Part shown: positions 1-9,227 of the stretch, in pieces | Position numbering within the stretch: position 1 is the stretch's first letter | Layout: each line of letters starts with the position of its first letter | Source: Aquitalea magnusonii | Lineage (GTDB): Bacteria; Pseudomonadota; Gammaproteobacteria; Burkholderiales; Chromobacteriaceae | Length of the DNA stretch: 64,000 nt | Assembly: GCF_003202035.1 (NCBI RefSeq) | Contig: NZ_QJKC01000001.1 | Location: 159,309 to 223,308, forward strand | Direction of reading: 5' to 3' | Position numbers and translations under genes: made by a program | Notes under the pieces: model-generated | What the model was told of the DNA's origin: nothing | Databases searched by the model: none | Seen by the model: the letters and a program-made list of their open reading frames with translations, nothing else

Positions 1-107
1 CCACCGTTGGCAAACACATAGTGATGGCTTGGAATTAATTATTGAAAATTTCCCATGCAAATAGCGAGACAAGGTGGACATCGCTTAAATTGCACCAGGA
101 GATTTCG

Positions 108-992
108 ATGAAGCCATCCTCCCCATACTCCCCATATTCCAAATTACTTCAAGATCTAGAACGGCAAGCCAAAAAAAAGGTTAGAGCTGGCGAAGGCCAT
201 TACCTGCTCAACCTCGAAGCCTTATGCAAAAACCACGGTTATCCCAACCGTGGACAACTTGAACGTCTTGCTCATTCTGAGCAAAGAAAAACATTAGCCG
301 CATCTCTTGGAATAAAACTTGGAGTCACTCCTGGTTCGGATACTGTTTACCGAGTACTGATTGGTAAGAGTGTCTGGGCTCTTCGCTTGTCACCACATGG
401 ACCACAGCTCCAACTTCAGGAGCGACCATGCTCCAAATACCCGGATAGAAGTGATATATCTGACTTAGGCATCTTCCAAGTTATCAACCGAGTCACGCCC
501 AAAAATGAAAGGGAAAGTGGCCACTGGTCTGTTATGCGATACAGTTACCAGCCCATCCACAGTCTTGAATTTATGCTAGACGACCAAGTAGTACTATTGT
601 CTAAGCACTTCGGCATTCCATTCCTCGATGACATTGGCAAAGAAGACCAGCAGCATATTTCAGAAACTTCATTTCTGAAAAGTTATGCCTTTCTGGAACT
701 ACGGAATGCACTACGTTCAGGTGCAAATGACCTTCCAGATTTAGCAAAGTGGTCCTATGGCTTACAACCTGCATGGGCGCATTGTGTTGGAATACCAGAC
801 AACTCGCTTCCTCTATTGCCAAAATTTGTTGATAGTTATTTCAGTATTATCAAGCAGCACTCTAAGCTACTTATACCAGCATACGAGAAAATGTGTGAAA
901 ACTGGAAACTAGTTCCCACGTTAGGTAAAGATGGAGACCTGGACCCTGGGCTCATCCAAAGAGTATTAGATTTGGCAGAAACAATTGAATAA
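108..992 (+). CDS. Hypothetical protein, 294 aa
   Basis: I do not recognise this protein. The open frame runs back to a TTG at 42, but the ATG at 108 has a strong AGGAG six bases upstream, so I place the start there. The product is soluble, without signal peptide or membrane segment. It begins with a basic stretch rich in Lys and Arg (residues about 15-30) and has a Leu/Tyr-rich C-terminal half. It stands alone on the plus strand, at the left edge of an island full of defence genes, and its base composition is more AT-rich than the core genes on the right. A defence or regulatory role would be guilt by association only. Confidence 0.6.
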   Translation: MKPSSPYSPYSKLLQDLERQAKKKVRAGEGHYLLNLEALCKNHGYPNRGQLERLAHSEQRKTLAASLGIKLGVTPGSDTVYRVLIGKSVWALRLSPHGPQLQLQERPCSKYPDRSDISDLGIFQVINRVTPKNERESGHWSVMRYSYQPIHSLEFMLDDQVVLLSKHFGIPFLDDIGKEDQQHISETSFLKSYAFLELRNALRSGANDLPDLAKWSYGLQPAWAHCVGIPDNSLPLLPKFVDSYFSIIKQHSKLLIPAYEKMCENWKLVPTLGKDGDLDPGLIQRVLDLAETIE

Positions 993-1060
993 GCCATATA
1001 TTTACAGCAATGGCCAACAACGCAACATTAACTCTACCCAAAAAAGGAGATTGAACAGAC

Positions 1061-1144
1061 ATGGCTATCAAGCAAAGATTACTTACCGTTGTACAATTTT
1101 TTCTTTTTTTGAACAGCCGATATAAAATTCATCACTCTAGTTAG
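1061..1144 (+). CDS. Possible 27-aa peptide or decayed gene start
   Basis: An AAGGAGA motif lies ten bases before an ATG that opens a 27-codon frame with a hydrophobic middle (a run of Leu, Val and Phe). The stop falls just before the converging DUF4209 gene. It may be a real small peptide, the 5' remnant of a lost gene, or chance. Confidence 0.2.
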   Translation: MAIKQRLLTVVQFFLFLNSRYKIHHSS

Positions 1145-1147
1145 ATC

Positions 1148-2974
1148 TCAAATAGGTCTTAGAATGAGTCGCAGGCAGAACCACCAAGCGTATACGGCCT
1201 CCGCCGACTGACATTCATCCTCATCGAGCAGACCGTGGGCGATGTGATTACGGAAATTGCATCCCCACGGATCTGCAAATAAGGCTTGCAGCTCGAATAG
1301 ATGATTTCCACTAAAAACACTAGCAATCTCCGGGAGCTTTAATAGTGTGTTAAGGCTATTTTCAGTCTCTTCCCCACTAGAGTCGAGATTCGTTGTCAGT
1401 GCTCCACGGAGCTTAAGCTGATACCTAACTAAATATTCAAGTTGCGGCGCGAGAATATGTAATGCAGTCACAAAGTCATGCTTGAAGCCGGAATATAACG
1501 CCATAGCAAACACACGTACTCTACCTGCTGGCACAATCGGTGACTGGCTGACAATTTCCACAAAGTCAGCCTCAGTGAGTTGATGCTCAGCATAAAGAAT
1601 TTCCAGTGCTGGAAGTATCATCGACACGACGTAAAATGATCGCTCAAATCGATATGCTCGGAGCACTTCGTGATGGACGATTCCATTGTTACAAGATTCG
1701 GAAGGATCTACTCGAGTATCGAGCCCAGACAGTTTTGCCTGCACACGCCCATCTTTGTTTACCAAAGTTCGAGGAATGGTATGCAGCAAAAATGGCTGAC
1801 GCAACTGTTCCAAAATCTGCTCTCGCAGTTTGATTTCATCTGCCTGCGGAACAAGATTGATAAATGTCAGCATCCCTTCGACTGCGCATTTTCCTCGAAT
1901 GATATTTTGGGCGGCGCAGATCTCATCGCTAAGCTCTATCGACTCACCACCGATTTTACGCATTTCGCCGACAGCGTATTTTGAAGCCGCACCCATCATT
2001 GTTCTTAACTCAGCTATCCGCTCGTCACCACTGAAGCGTGCTCTTTCTCCACGCGGAATGCTTCGATAGGTCTGAATGGCCCTTTCGTAGAACCCTGCTG
2101 CTACGGCATGGGAAGGGTGAGGTGATGCCAACCTCATCTTTGCTTCACATACATAAGTTTCAGCCCTTTTAGCTGTAACCGTGGCAGCCCTTGTAGACTC
2201 CTTAATCTTGGTAAACCACGTCTCCGACTTAGCGTATAACATACCAGCAATCATTGGTGCTACTGGCGATTGGCCATCATCGAAACTGTTTGCTAGGGAC
2301 TCTAATTTTTCGGCAATGGACTTTTTGCTATTGATATCGAGGGAGAAGTACCCAAGTAGTTCGGCAAGGTCACGCGCGACAAACCAATCTGATGGTGTTG
2401 CGGACTGAAATGCTAATGACAGCTTCTGCTCAAGAACCTCTACAAGCCCATTCTTACCTCGGCCGGGCCCAAGTCCCAGTTTTACAGCTCTCTGCCAACA
2501 CATGAAGCCATCTTCTCTCCATGCATCACTATTTAATGGAATCTGTAAGTATGAGTCGATTGCTGACCAAGCATCTTTAATATCGCGTGGTTCTCGAGTA
2601 GACCAAAGGATGTCATGCAGACGTGCTTTTAGGTATGGGTTGGACGCAGATGTTGCGACCGTCTGAAAAAGATGGAAGTCTTCAGTAGAAAAGTCACTGG
2701 GCCTGACTATCCGGCTACCAATCGGCGAGATACTTTCCACAAACACATCATTAACGGACATTGGACTCAATCGCATTGAGCATACATCAGCGAGCAACCA
2801 CAGAACTTTACCGGGCCCTACTTCGTTCCGCCCCATCGCACTGATTGCTGCAGTCGAGAAGGTACGAGCTAGTGCATCGTAGCTTTCCACATTGACTTGA
2901 CTGTTTTGCCAATCACTCTCTACTAGATGTGCAGTTGTGACAATGATTTCGGCGGGGTAACAAAGATATGCCAC
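1148..2974 (-). CDS. DUF4209 domain protein with HEPN-like RNxxxHG motif
   Basis: The 608-aa product ends in a region with R575-N-H-I-A-H580-G, which matches the RNxxxHG signature that defines DUF4209. This motif has the form of the catalytic Rx4-6H motif of HEPN ribonucleases, so an RNA-cleaving activity is a reasonable inference, not shown. The first 480 residues are mostly helical and I do not recognise a domain in them. The start is a GTG at 2974 with AAGG upstream. The gene is transcribed away from the caspase-like gene at 3235, and the 260 bp between them must hold both promoters. HEPN proteins of this kind are common in defence loci, and the neighbours here fit that. Confidence 0.7.
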   Translation of the reverse strand: MAYLCYPAEIIVTTAHLVESDWQNSQVNVESYDALARTFSTAAISAMGRNEVGPGKVLWLLADVCSMRLSPMSVNDVFVESISPIGSRIVRPSDFSTEDFHLFQTVATSASNPYLKARLHDILWSTREPRDIKDAWSAIDSYLQIPLNSDAWREDGFMCWQRAVKLGLGPGRGKNGLVEVLEQKLSLAFQSATPSDWFVARDLAELLGYFSLDINSKKSIAEKLESLANSFDDGQSPVAPMIAGMLYAKSETWFTKIKESTRAATVTAKRAETYVCEAKMRLASPHPSHAVAAGFYERAIQTYRSIPRGERARFSGDERIAELRTMMGAASKYAVGEMRKIGGESIELSDEICAAQNIIRGKCAVEGMLTFINLVPQADEIKLREQILEQLRQPFLLHTIPRTLVNKDGRVQAKLSGLDTRVDPSESCNNGIVHHEVLRAYRFERSFYVVSMILPALEILYAEHQLTEADFVEIVSQSPIVPAGRVRVFAMALYSGFKHDFVTALHILAPQLEYLVRYQLKLRGALTTNLDSSGEETENSLNTLLKLPEIASVFSGNHLFELQALFADPWGCNFRNHIAHGLLDEDECQSAEAVYAWWFCLRLILRPI

Positions 2975-3234
2975 AAAGAGCCTTGCTGAGTTTCGAATCG
3001 CGAAATATTTATAATAAATACTTACATCAAAGTTAAGCTAAACTGATCAAAAAATTGAACGCCTAGCTTCGTCCAAGCTTGTCTAGTCAAACTAGCTCAT
3101 AACCTCCAAAGCGGCAATGCCAGTGTGCTAACATGGCGGTATTAGATTCGCATACCGACTTGGTAGGTGTGGCTCTTGAGATGATTTAATTTGTCACAGC
3201 TGGCTGTTTCATATACTAGACGAGGTGATTAATC

Positions 3235-3936
3235 ATGAAGACCCGTACAACAGTGAACGCGCGAATAGCGGCATCCAGATCGATCATAGTTCTGGAGGCT
3301 CCTTGGAGTTTGCATGAGCAGGATCAGTTGAGAGTATCTGTACTACCGTTTATCCAGGGAATGGCCCAGGTATGCGGTGATATTGATGTACTGTATAGCC
3401 GTTTTTTTGATAAAAGCAGTTTTGATCAAGCACTCACACATCTAACTTCTGGACCCAAATACGAAAATACAGTGGTTTACATCGCGGGACATGGAGAAGG
3501 GCGCAAGATTGAGGGCGTCGACATTAGACATCTAATGCTTCAGGTAGGGCTATTGTCGAAGTCTAAAAATATCAGTGGCATCCTGCTTGGCTCATGTCTA
3601 GTCGGAAACAACACCACCACGATGGAGACCTACTTGATTGAAACGTCATTGCGCTGGATGGCTGGATATCGTTGCATCGTCGACTGGATGTCAGGAACGA
3701 TGATTGATATCAGCATCCTGCAAACAATGTTAAGCCCATCTTTTGATACCGCATGTGAAGAAATTGAGTTGTATAGAGAGTATTTCTCGCAAGCAACAAA
3801 CCTTTTCGACAAAGAGGCTCTGATCGGAGTGTATGAGAGTGGAAAGGAAGCCGATATGGCTGACTCTCTTGTTTTCTCCATTCAGCCATCAGGCCGTGGG
3901 CGCAGACCTATCAGCTTTCGATGCGGTGAATTGTAG
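3235..3936 (+). CDS. Small caspase-like (clan CD) protease
   Basis: The 233-aa product carries the two landmarks of the caspase/CHAT fold. A hydrophobic strand ends in A-G-H86-G-E-G, and a second hydrophobic strand ends in G-S-C121, about 35 residues later, giving the expected His/Cys dyad. It is little more than the protease domain, with no obvious sensor or repeat domain. The start has GAGGTGA seven bases upstream. Caspase-like enzymes in bacterial immunity usually act as effectors that cleave host proteins or activate a toxin when a partner senses infection. The divergent DUF4209 gene is the only obvious candidate partner, but pairing is inferred from position alone. I cannot name the substrate. 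Confidence 0.6.
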   Translation: MKTRTTVNARIAASRSIIVLEAPWSLHEQDQLRVSVLPFIQGMAQVCGDIDVLYSRFFDKSSFDQALTHLTSGPKYENTVVYIAGHGEGRKIEGVDIRHLMLQVGLLSKSKNISGILLGSCLVGNNTTTMETYLIETSLRWMAGYRCIVDWMSGTMIDISILQTMLSPSFDTACEEIELYREYFSQATNLFDKEALIGVYESGKEADMADSLVFSIQPSGRGRRPISFRCGEL

Positions 3937-4168
3937 TTATATTCAATTTCCTACAGAAATTTTTATCCCAAAAGGGGAGGCGGCCCTCCCTAATCAGCTT
4001 GACTGGCAATGAATGAGTCGAGTCTGCACAATAGCGTTGTTGCTATCGGCACCCGAATTGCATGAACCTTGCAGGCAATGCAGTTAGAATAGATGCCAAT
4101 TTAGATGACCCGCTGCGTCCAGACATGGCAACCCAAGCGCCAAGGCTGGGTCATGCACCCCTGATCAC

Positions 4169-7100
4169 ATGGCAGACCCAAGAATGAGCCAAAGCAATTT
4201 CGATTTTCTGGCAGAACACTCCAGCTTGTTTGTCGAACTGGCCGTTGCCGCAGAACGTGTATTTGCCAGCGACCCCAATACCACGCTGATCAAGCTACGC
4301 CAGTTGGGTGAGGCCATGGCGCAAGATCTGGCCGTACGCAGCGGGGTGCCGTTTGACGACCAGACCAACCAGATAGACCTGCTGCAGAAGCTCAAGCGCG
4401 AGCTGAACCTGGATGCGCAGGTACTGAGCCTGTTTCACACCTTGCGCATTGAAGGTAACCGCGCCACGCACCAGTTCCAGACGCGACACAAGGACGCCAT
4501 GGACGGGCTGCGGGTAGCCCGTGCGCTGGCCATCTGGTTCCATCAATCGTTTAGCAAAGCAGGGCTGAATTTCAAACCGGGTACCTTCACGCCCCCGGCA
4601 GACCCAAGCGTGCAGCTGCGCGACCTGCAGGAGCAGATTGAGAAACTCAAGGCCACGCTGAGTGACACCCGCCAGGCGCAGGAAAATAATCAGGAACTAG
4701 TCAGCCTGCTGGAGCAGGAACGTGAGCAGTATGAGGTACTGGCCAAGCAGATGGAGGTGGAGGCACACACCTATGAAGCGCTGGCACGGGAACATGAAGC
4801 ACGACTGGTGTCGATGCGCACGGATTTCGAACAGCAACTGGCTGCGCTGCAAGCCAGACTGGACCAGAGCACCAGCCAGCAGAACCGCAAGAAGACAGCC
4901 GCGGCGGGCAAGCATATCCATCTGGACGAAGCCCTCACCCGCATCATCATTGACCAGCAGCTGATTGCTGCGGGGTGGGAGGCTGATACCACTACCCTGA
5001 CCTACGCCAAGGGTGCACGGCCGGAGATTGGCAAAAACAAAGCCATTGCCGAATGGCCATGCAGTGGCAAACAGTCTGCCGACTACGTCCTGTTTGCCGG
5101 GCTTACCCCGATTGCCGCCGTTGAAGCCAAACGGAAAAACGTAAATGTCTCCGGCAAGATTGAGCAGGCCGAACGCTACTCCCGCAGCCTGGCCAACACC
5201 CACGGACTGAAGCCAGCCTGGCAGCTGGCCGGGCAAAACGCCCCATGGGCAGCCGGGCCATATGAAACCTTGCCGCAGTTATACCAGTTGCCCTTTGTCT
5301 ACTCGTGCAATGGCCGTCCCTACATCAAACAATCGGCAGAACTGAGTGGCACCTGGTTCCGCGATGTACGCAAGAACAGCAATCTGGCACGTCCGTTGGT
5401 GGACTTCCATCGCCCGGAACAACTGCTGGACCTGCTATCCCGCAGCAAGGAAGAAGCCGAACAAAAACTGGCCAGCGAAGGGTTCGCCTACCTCAAGTTG
5501 CGTCCCTATCAGGAACTGGCCATTCAAGAAGTTGAGAAAGCCCTTGCCAACGACCAGCGCCAAGCCCTGCTGGCCATGGCCACCGGCACTGGCAAAACCC
5601 GCACCATCATTGGCCTGATTTATCGCTTCCTCAAGGCAGAGCGCTTCAAGCGCATTCTGTTCCTGGTGGACCGCACTGCGCTGGGCGACCAGGCCCAGGG
5701 CACATTTGACGAAGCCATCCTCGAACAGAACCTGCCGCTTTCCAAGCATTACAATATTGCCGAGCTGGACGACCTGATCGCCGATGACGCAGACCGCGTG
5801 CACGTGGCCACAGTGCAGGCCATGGTCAAACGGGTATTGTCCTCTGACAACCCGCCGGGCGTCGGCGCATACGACTGCATCATCGTGGACGAAGCCCACC
5901 GCGGCTACACTCTGGACCAGGAAATGACCGAAGGCGAACAGGCCATGCGCGACCAGGTGCAGTACCAGTCACGCTATCGCCAAGTGCTGGACTACTTTGA
6001 CGCCGTCAAGATTGCCCTCACCGCCACGCCAGCCAAGCACACCTCGGATATCTTCGGCCACCCCGTCTATACCTACAGCTACCGTGAAGCCGTCGCCGAC
6101 GACTGGCTGATCGACCACGAACCACCCATCCGCTACGAAACACTGCTGTCCCAAAATGGCATAACCTTTGCCAAAGGCAGCACAGTCACCGTAGTTGACA
6201 CCCGCAGCGGCGAAATTGAAACGGCACATCTGGACGACGACCTCAATTTCGACGTCGAAAGCTTCAACCGGGGCGTCATTACCGAATCATTTAACCGGGT
6301 AATCTGCACTGAACTCGCCAAAGAACTCGACCCGTTTGGCGATGAAAAGACCATGATTTTTTGCGCCACCGACGCCCATGCCGACATGGTAAAACGCCTG
6401 CTGGACGAGGCATTCAAAGAGCTGTACGGCGAAGAATACAACCAGGAAGCTGTCAAGAAGATCACCGGCAAATCCGACAAGGTGGACCAGCTGATCCGCC
6501 GCTACAAGAACGAGCAATACCCCAACATCGCCATTACCGTAGACCTGCTCACCACCGGCATCGACGTGCCACGCATCTGCCACTTGGTCTTCATGCGCCG
6601 GGTACGCTCCCGCATTCTGTATGAGCAGATGATAGGCCGGGCCACCCGCTGTTGCGACGACATCGGCAAAACCGTGTTCAAGATTTACGACCCGGTAGAC
6701 ATCTATGCTGCGCTGGAAGACGTCAACACCATGAAACCCCTGGTGAAGAATGTCGCCATCACGCTGGACCAACTGATTGATGAGCTGGACGACCCGGCCA
6801 GCCAAACCGTGCCCGGCAGTGCCGAAAACAAAACCCACGCCGACGACGTGCTGGCCATGATCAGCCAGAAGGTAATGCGTGTGCTGCGCAAGGCCGAGAA
6901 CAAGGCCGAAAAGAACCCGCAGCTACGCCAAAAGCTGGACGAGCTGTCACAGCAATGGGGCGTCGAGCCCGCCAAACTGCATCAACACCTGCACCAGATG
7001 GGCCCGCAGGCAGCCTCGCAGTTTTTGAAACAGCACAAGACACTGACCCGGCAACTAGATGAAGTCAACCAGCTGATTGGCAGCCAGTATCGGCCCGTTA

Positions 7101-7666
7101 TCTCCCAACACGAGGACAAGCTGGTCAGCCGCGAGCAAACCTATGGTGACCACGGCAAACCAGCGGACTTTCTGGAAAGCTTCCATCACTTCATTACCCA
7201 GCAGCTCAACCAGTCTGTCGCCTTGTCGGTAGTGGTCAAGCGCCCCAAAGACCTCACCCGCGAGCAACTAAAAGAAGTACGCCTGCTGCTGGACCAGAAC
7301 GGCTTCAACGAAGCCCGGCTGAAAGCCGCCTGGCGCACCCAGACCAACCAGGACATCGCCGCAGGCATCATCGGCTATATCCGGCAAACCGCCATTGGCA
7401 GCGCCCTGCTATCGTTCGAACAGCGGGTGGGCAATGCCATGACCAGGATCTACCAGGCCCAAGCCTGGACACCCGTACAGCGCAAATGGCTGGAGCGGCT
7501 GGCCAAGCAACTCACCCACGAAGCCGTCATCGATCGCGACTTCATCAACAGCAACCCTGCATTTGCACAAAGTGGCGGTGCCCAGGGGCTGGATAAACTC
7601 CTTGGCCAGCAACTGAATACCGTACTGGACCAACTGGCCGAAACCCTGTGGGCCGACGCCGCATAA
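4169..7666 (+). CDS. hsdR: Type I restriction enzyme R subunit
   Basis: HsdR is the ATP-driven translocase and nuclease of a type I restriction complex. The 1165-aa product begins with a DUF4145-type helical domain (about 10-135) followed by a coiled coil (about 150-240). A PD-(D/E)xK nuclease follows, with D305 and E319-A-K321. The SF2 motor has TGTGKT at 472-477, DEAH at 574-577, then SAT-like T-A-T-P, T-T-G-I-D and G-R-A-T-R. The C-terminal part fits the EcoEI-type R subunit. The first ATG (4169) has no clear ribosome site; the ATG at 4184 is an alternative. HsdM follows 118 bp later and HsdS overlaps HsdM. All key motifs are intact, so the system looks functional. Confidence 0.95.
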   Translation: MADPRMSQSNFDFLAEHSSLFVELAVAAERVFASDPNTTLIKLRQLGEAMAQDLAVRSGVPFDDQTNQIDLLQKLKRELNLDAQVLSLFHTLRIEGNRATHQFQTRHKDAMDGLRVARALAIWFHQSFSKAGLNFKPGTFTPPADPSVQLRDLQEQIEKLKATLSDTRQAQENNQELVSLLEQEREQYEVLAKQMEVEAHTYEALAREHEARLVSMRTDFEQQLAALQARLDQSTSQQNRKKTAAAGKHIHLDEALTRIIIDQQLIAAGWEADTTTLTYAKGARPEIGKNKAIAEWPCSGKQSADYVLFAGLTPIAAVEAKRKNVNVSGKIEQAERYSRSLANTHGLKPAWQLAGQNAPWAAGPYETLPQLYQLPFVYSCNGRPYIKQSAELSGTWFRDVRKNSNLARPLVDFHRPEQLLDLLSRSKEEAEQKLASEGFAYLKLRPYQELAIQEVEKALANDQRQALLAMATGTGKTRTIIGLIYRFLKAERFKRILFLVDRTALGDQAQGTFDEAILEQNLPLSKHYNIAELDDLIADDADRVHVATVQAMVKRVLSSDNPPGVGAYDCIIVDEAHRGYTLDQEMTEGEQAMRDQVQYQSRYRQVLDYFDAVKIALTATPAKHTSDIFGHPVYTYSYREAVADDWLIDHEPPIRYETLLSQNGITFAKGSTVTVVDTRSGEIETAHLDDDLNFDVESFNRGVITESFNRVICTELAKELDPFGDEKTMIFCATDAHADMVKRLLDEAFKELYGEEYNQEAVKKITGKSDKVDQLIRRYKNEQYPNIAITVDLLTTGIDVPRICHLVFMRRVRSRILYEQMIGRATRCCDDIGKTVFKIYDPVDIYAALEDVNTMKPLVKNVAITLDQLIDELDDPASQTVPGSAENKTHADDVLAMISQKVMRVLRKAENKAEKNPQLRQKLDELSQQWGVEPAKLHQHLHQMGPQAASQFLKQHKTLTRQLDEVNQLIGSQYRPVISQHEDKLVSREQTYGDHGKPADFLESFHHFITQQLNQSVALSVVVKRPKDLTREQLKEVRLLLDQNGFNEARLKAAWRTQTNQDIAAGIIGYIRQTAIGSALLSFEQRVGNAMTRIYQAQAWTPVQRKWLERLAKQLTHEAVIDRDFINSNPAFAQSGGAQGLDKLLGQQLNTVLDQLAETLWADAA

Positions 7667-7784
7667 AACACGACAGGTCCCGCATTAGGCAAAAGGCGGG
7701 GCCATCGTTACAATCCCGACATCTTTCTCCCGGCAGCAGCGTGACACCCCTGTGCTGCCGCCCGCATTACTACTGACAAACACC

Positions 7785-9227
7785 ATGAACCAAAACGATA
7801 TTGTCCAGAAGCTCTGGAGCCTGTGCGATGTACTGCGCGACGACGGCATCAACTACAGCGACTACGTGACCGAACTGGTCCTGCTGCTGTTCATCAAAAT
7901 GGAATACGAGAACACCCAGTCCGGCGTCCTGCAACAGCATAAACTGCCGGAGTACGCCCGCTGGGATGTCCTGACCAAGCTATCCGGCATCAACCTGCTC
8001 AACTATTATCGCCAGACCCTGCTGAAACTCAGCGTGGATCAGGACCCGCTGATTGCCGCCATTTATGCCGATGCGCAGACTCGTCTGCGCGAACCGCGCC
8101 ATCTAGAACAACTGATTACCGCACTGGATAGCCTCGACTGGTTTTCGGCACAAAAAGACGGCCTGGGCGACCTGTATGAAGGCCTGCTGGAAAAAAACGC
8201 CAACGAAACCAAATCCGGTGCCGGGCAGTACTTCACCCCACGCCCGTTGATCGACAGCATCGTCGCGCTGCTTGCTCCGCAAGCCGGTGAAACCATTCAG
8301 GACCCGGCAGCAGGCACCGCAGGCTTCCTGATTGCCGCCGACAGCTACATCAAGGCACAAACCGACGACCTGTTCGACCTGACCGACAAGCAGCAGGCCT
8401 TCCAGCGCAACCGGGCCTATCTCGGTATGGAATTGGTGCCCGGCACCCGCCGTCTGGCACTGATGAACTGCCTGTTGCACGGCATGGAAGGCGACAACGA
8501 GGGCGTGGTCCATCTGGGCAATACCCTGGGCAGTGCCGGTAGCCATCTGCCCAAGGTCGACATCATGCTCAGCAACCCGCCGTTTGGCACGGCCAAGGGC
8601 GGCGGCGGCCCCACCCGCGACGACCTCACCTTTGATACCAACAACAAGCAACTGGCCTTCCTGCAGCACATCTACCGCCACCTGAAAGACGGCGGCCGCG
8701 CAGCCGTCGTCCTGCCCGACAACGTGCTGTTTGAAGCAGGCGTCGGTACCGACATCCGCCGTGACCTGATGGACAAGTGCGATCTGCACACCATCCTGCG
8801 CCTGCCCACCGGCATTTTCTATGCCCAGGGCGTCAAGACCAATGTGCTGTTCTTTCGCAAGGTCAGCGACAAGGCCACCGCCAGCACCCAACAAGTCTGG
8901 GTGTACGACCTGCGCGCCAACATGCCCAAATTCGGCAAGCGCACCCCACTTACCCGCGCCCACTTTGCCGACTTCGAAGCCGCCTACAGCAGCAGCGCAC
9001 GTATCGACCAGGGCGAAACCGGCCGCTTCCGCGCCTTCCGCCGTGACTGGATTCACGAGCGCGGCGACAGCCTGGACATCTCATGGTTGAAAGACGACAA
9101 CGCAGAAGATGCCGCCGACCTGCCAGAGCCAGCCGTACTGGCCCGCGAAGCCATCGACGAGCTGAATGGTGCGCTGGATGAGTTGGCAGCGATTCTGGCC
9201 GAGCTGGGTGAAGAGGTGGCGGAATGA
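7785..9227 (+). CDS. hsdM: Type I restriction-modification methyltransferase subunit
   Basis: HsdM methylates adenine at N6 within the site chosen by HsdS, using S-adenosylmethionine. The product shows an N-terminal helical HsdM domain and a Rossmann methyltransferase with the AdoMet motif D173-P-A-A-G-T and the catalytic N264-P-P-F. At 480 aa it is the usual size. I prefer the ATG at 7785 to the GTG at 7752, because the protein then begins with the typical MNQNDIVQKLW-like start of the family. The gene overlaps hsdS by four bases (ATGA), which implies translational coupling. Confidence 0.95.
   Translation: MNQNDIVQKLWSLCDVLRDDGINYSDYVTELVLLLFIKMEYENTQSGVLQQHKLPEYARWDVLTKLSGINLLNYYRQTLLKLSVDQDPLIAAIYADAQTRLREPRHLEQLITALDSLDWFSAQKDGLGDLYEGLLEKNANETKSGAGQYFTPRPLIDSIVALLAPQAGETIQDPAAGTAGFLIAADSYIKAQTDDLFDLTDKQQAFQRNRAYLGMELVPGTRRLALMNCLLHGMEGDNEGVVHLGNTLGSAGSHLPKVDIMLSNPPFGTAKGGGGPTRDDLTFDTNNKQLAFLQHIYRHLKDGGRAAVVLPDNVLFEAGVGTDIRRDLMDKCDLHTILRLPTGIFYAQGVKTNVLFFRKVSDKATASTQQVWVYDLRANMPKFGKRTPLTRAHFADFEAAYSSSARIDQGETGRFRAFRRDWIHERGDSLDISWLKDDNAEDAADLPEPAVLAREAIDELNGALDELAAILAELGEEVAE

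Noticed and set aside
8103..9056. Minus-strand open frame of 317 codons
   Set aside because: It is antisense to hsdM and has the Gly/Val/Ala-rich composition of a shadow frame.
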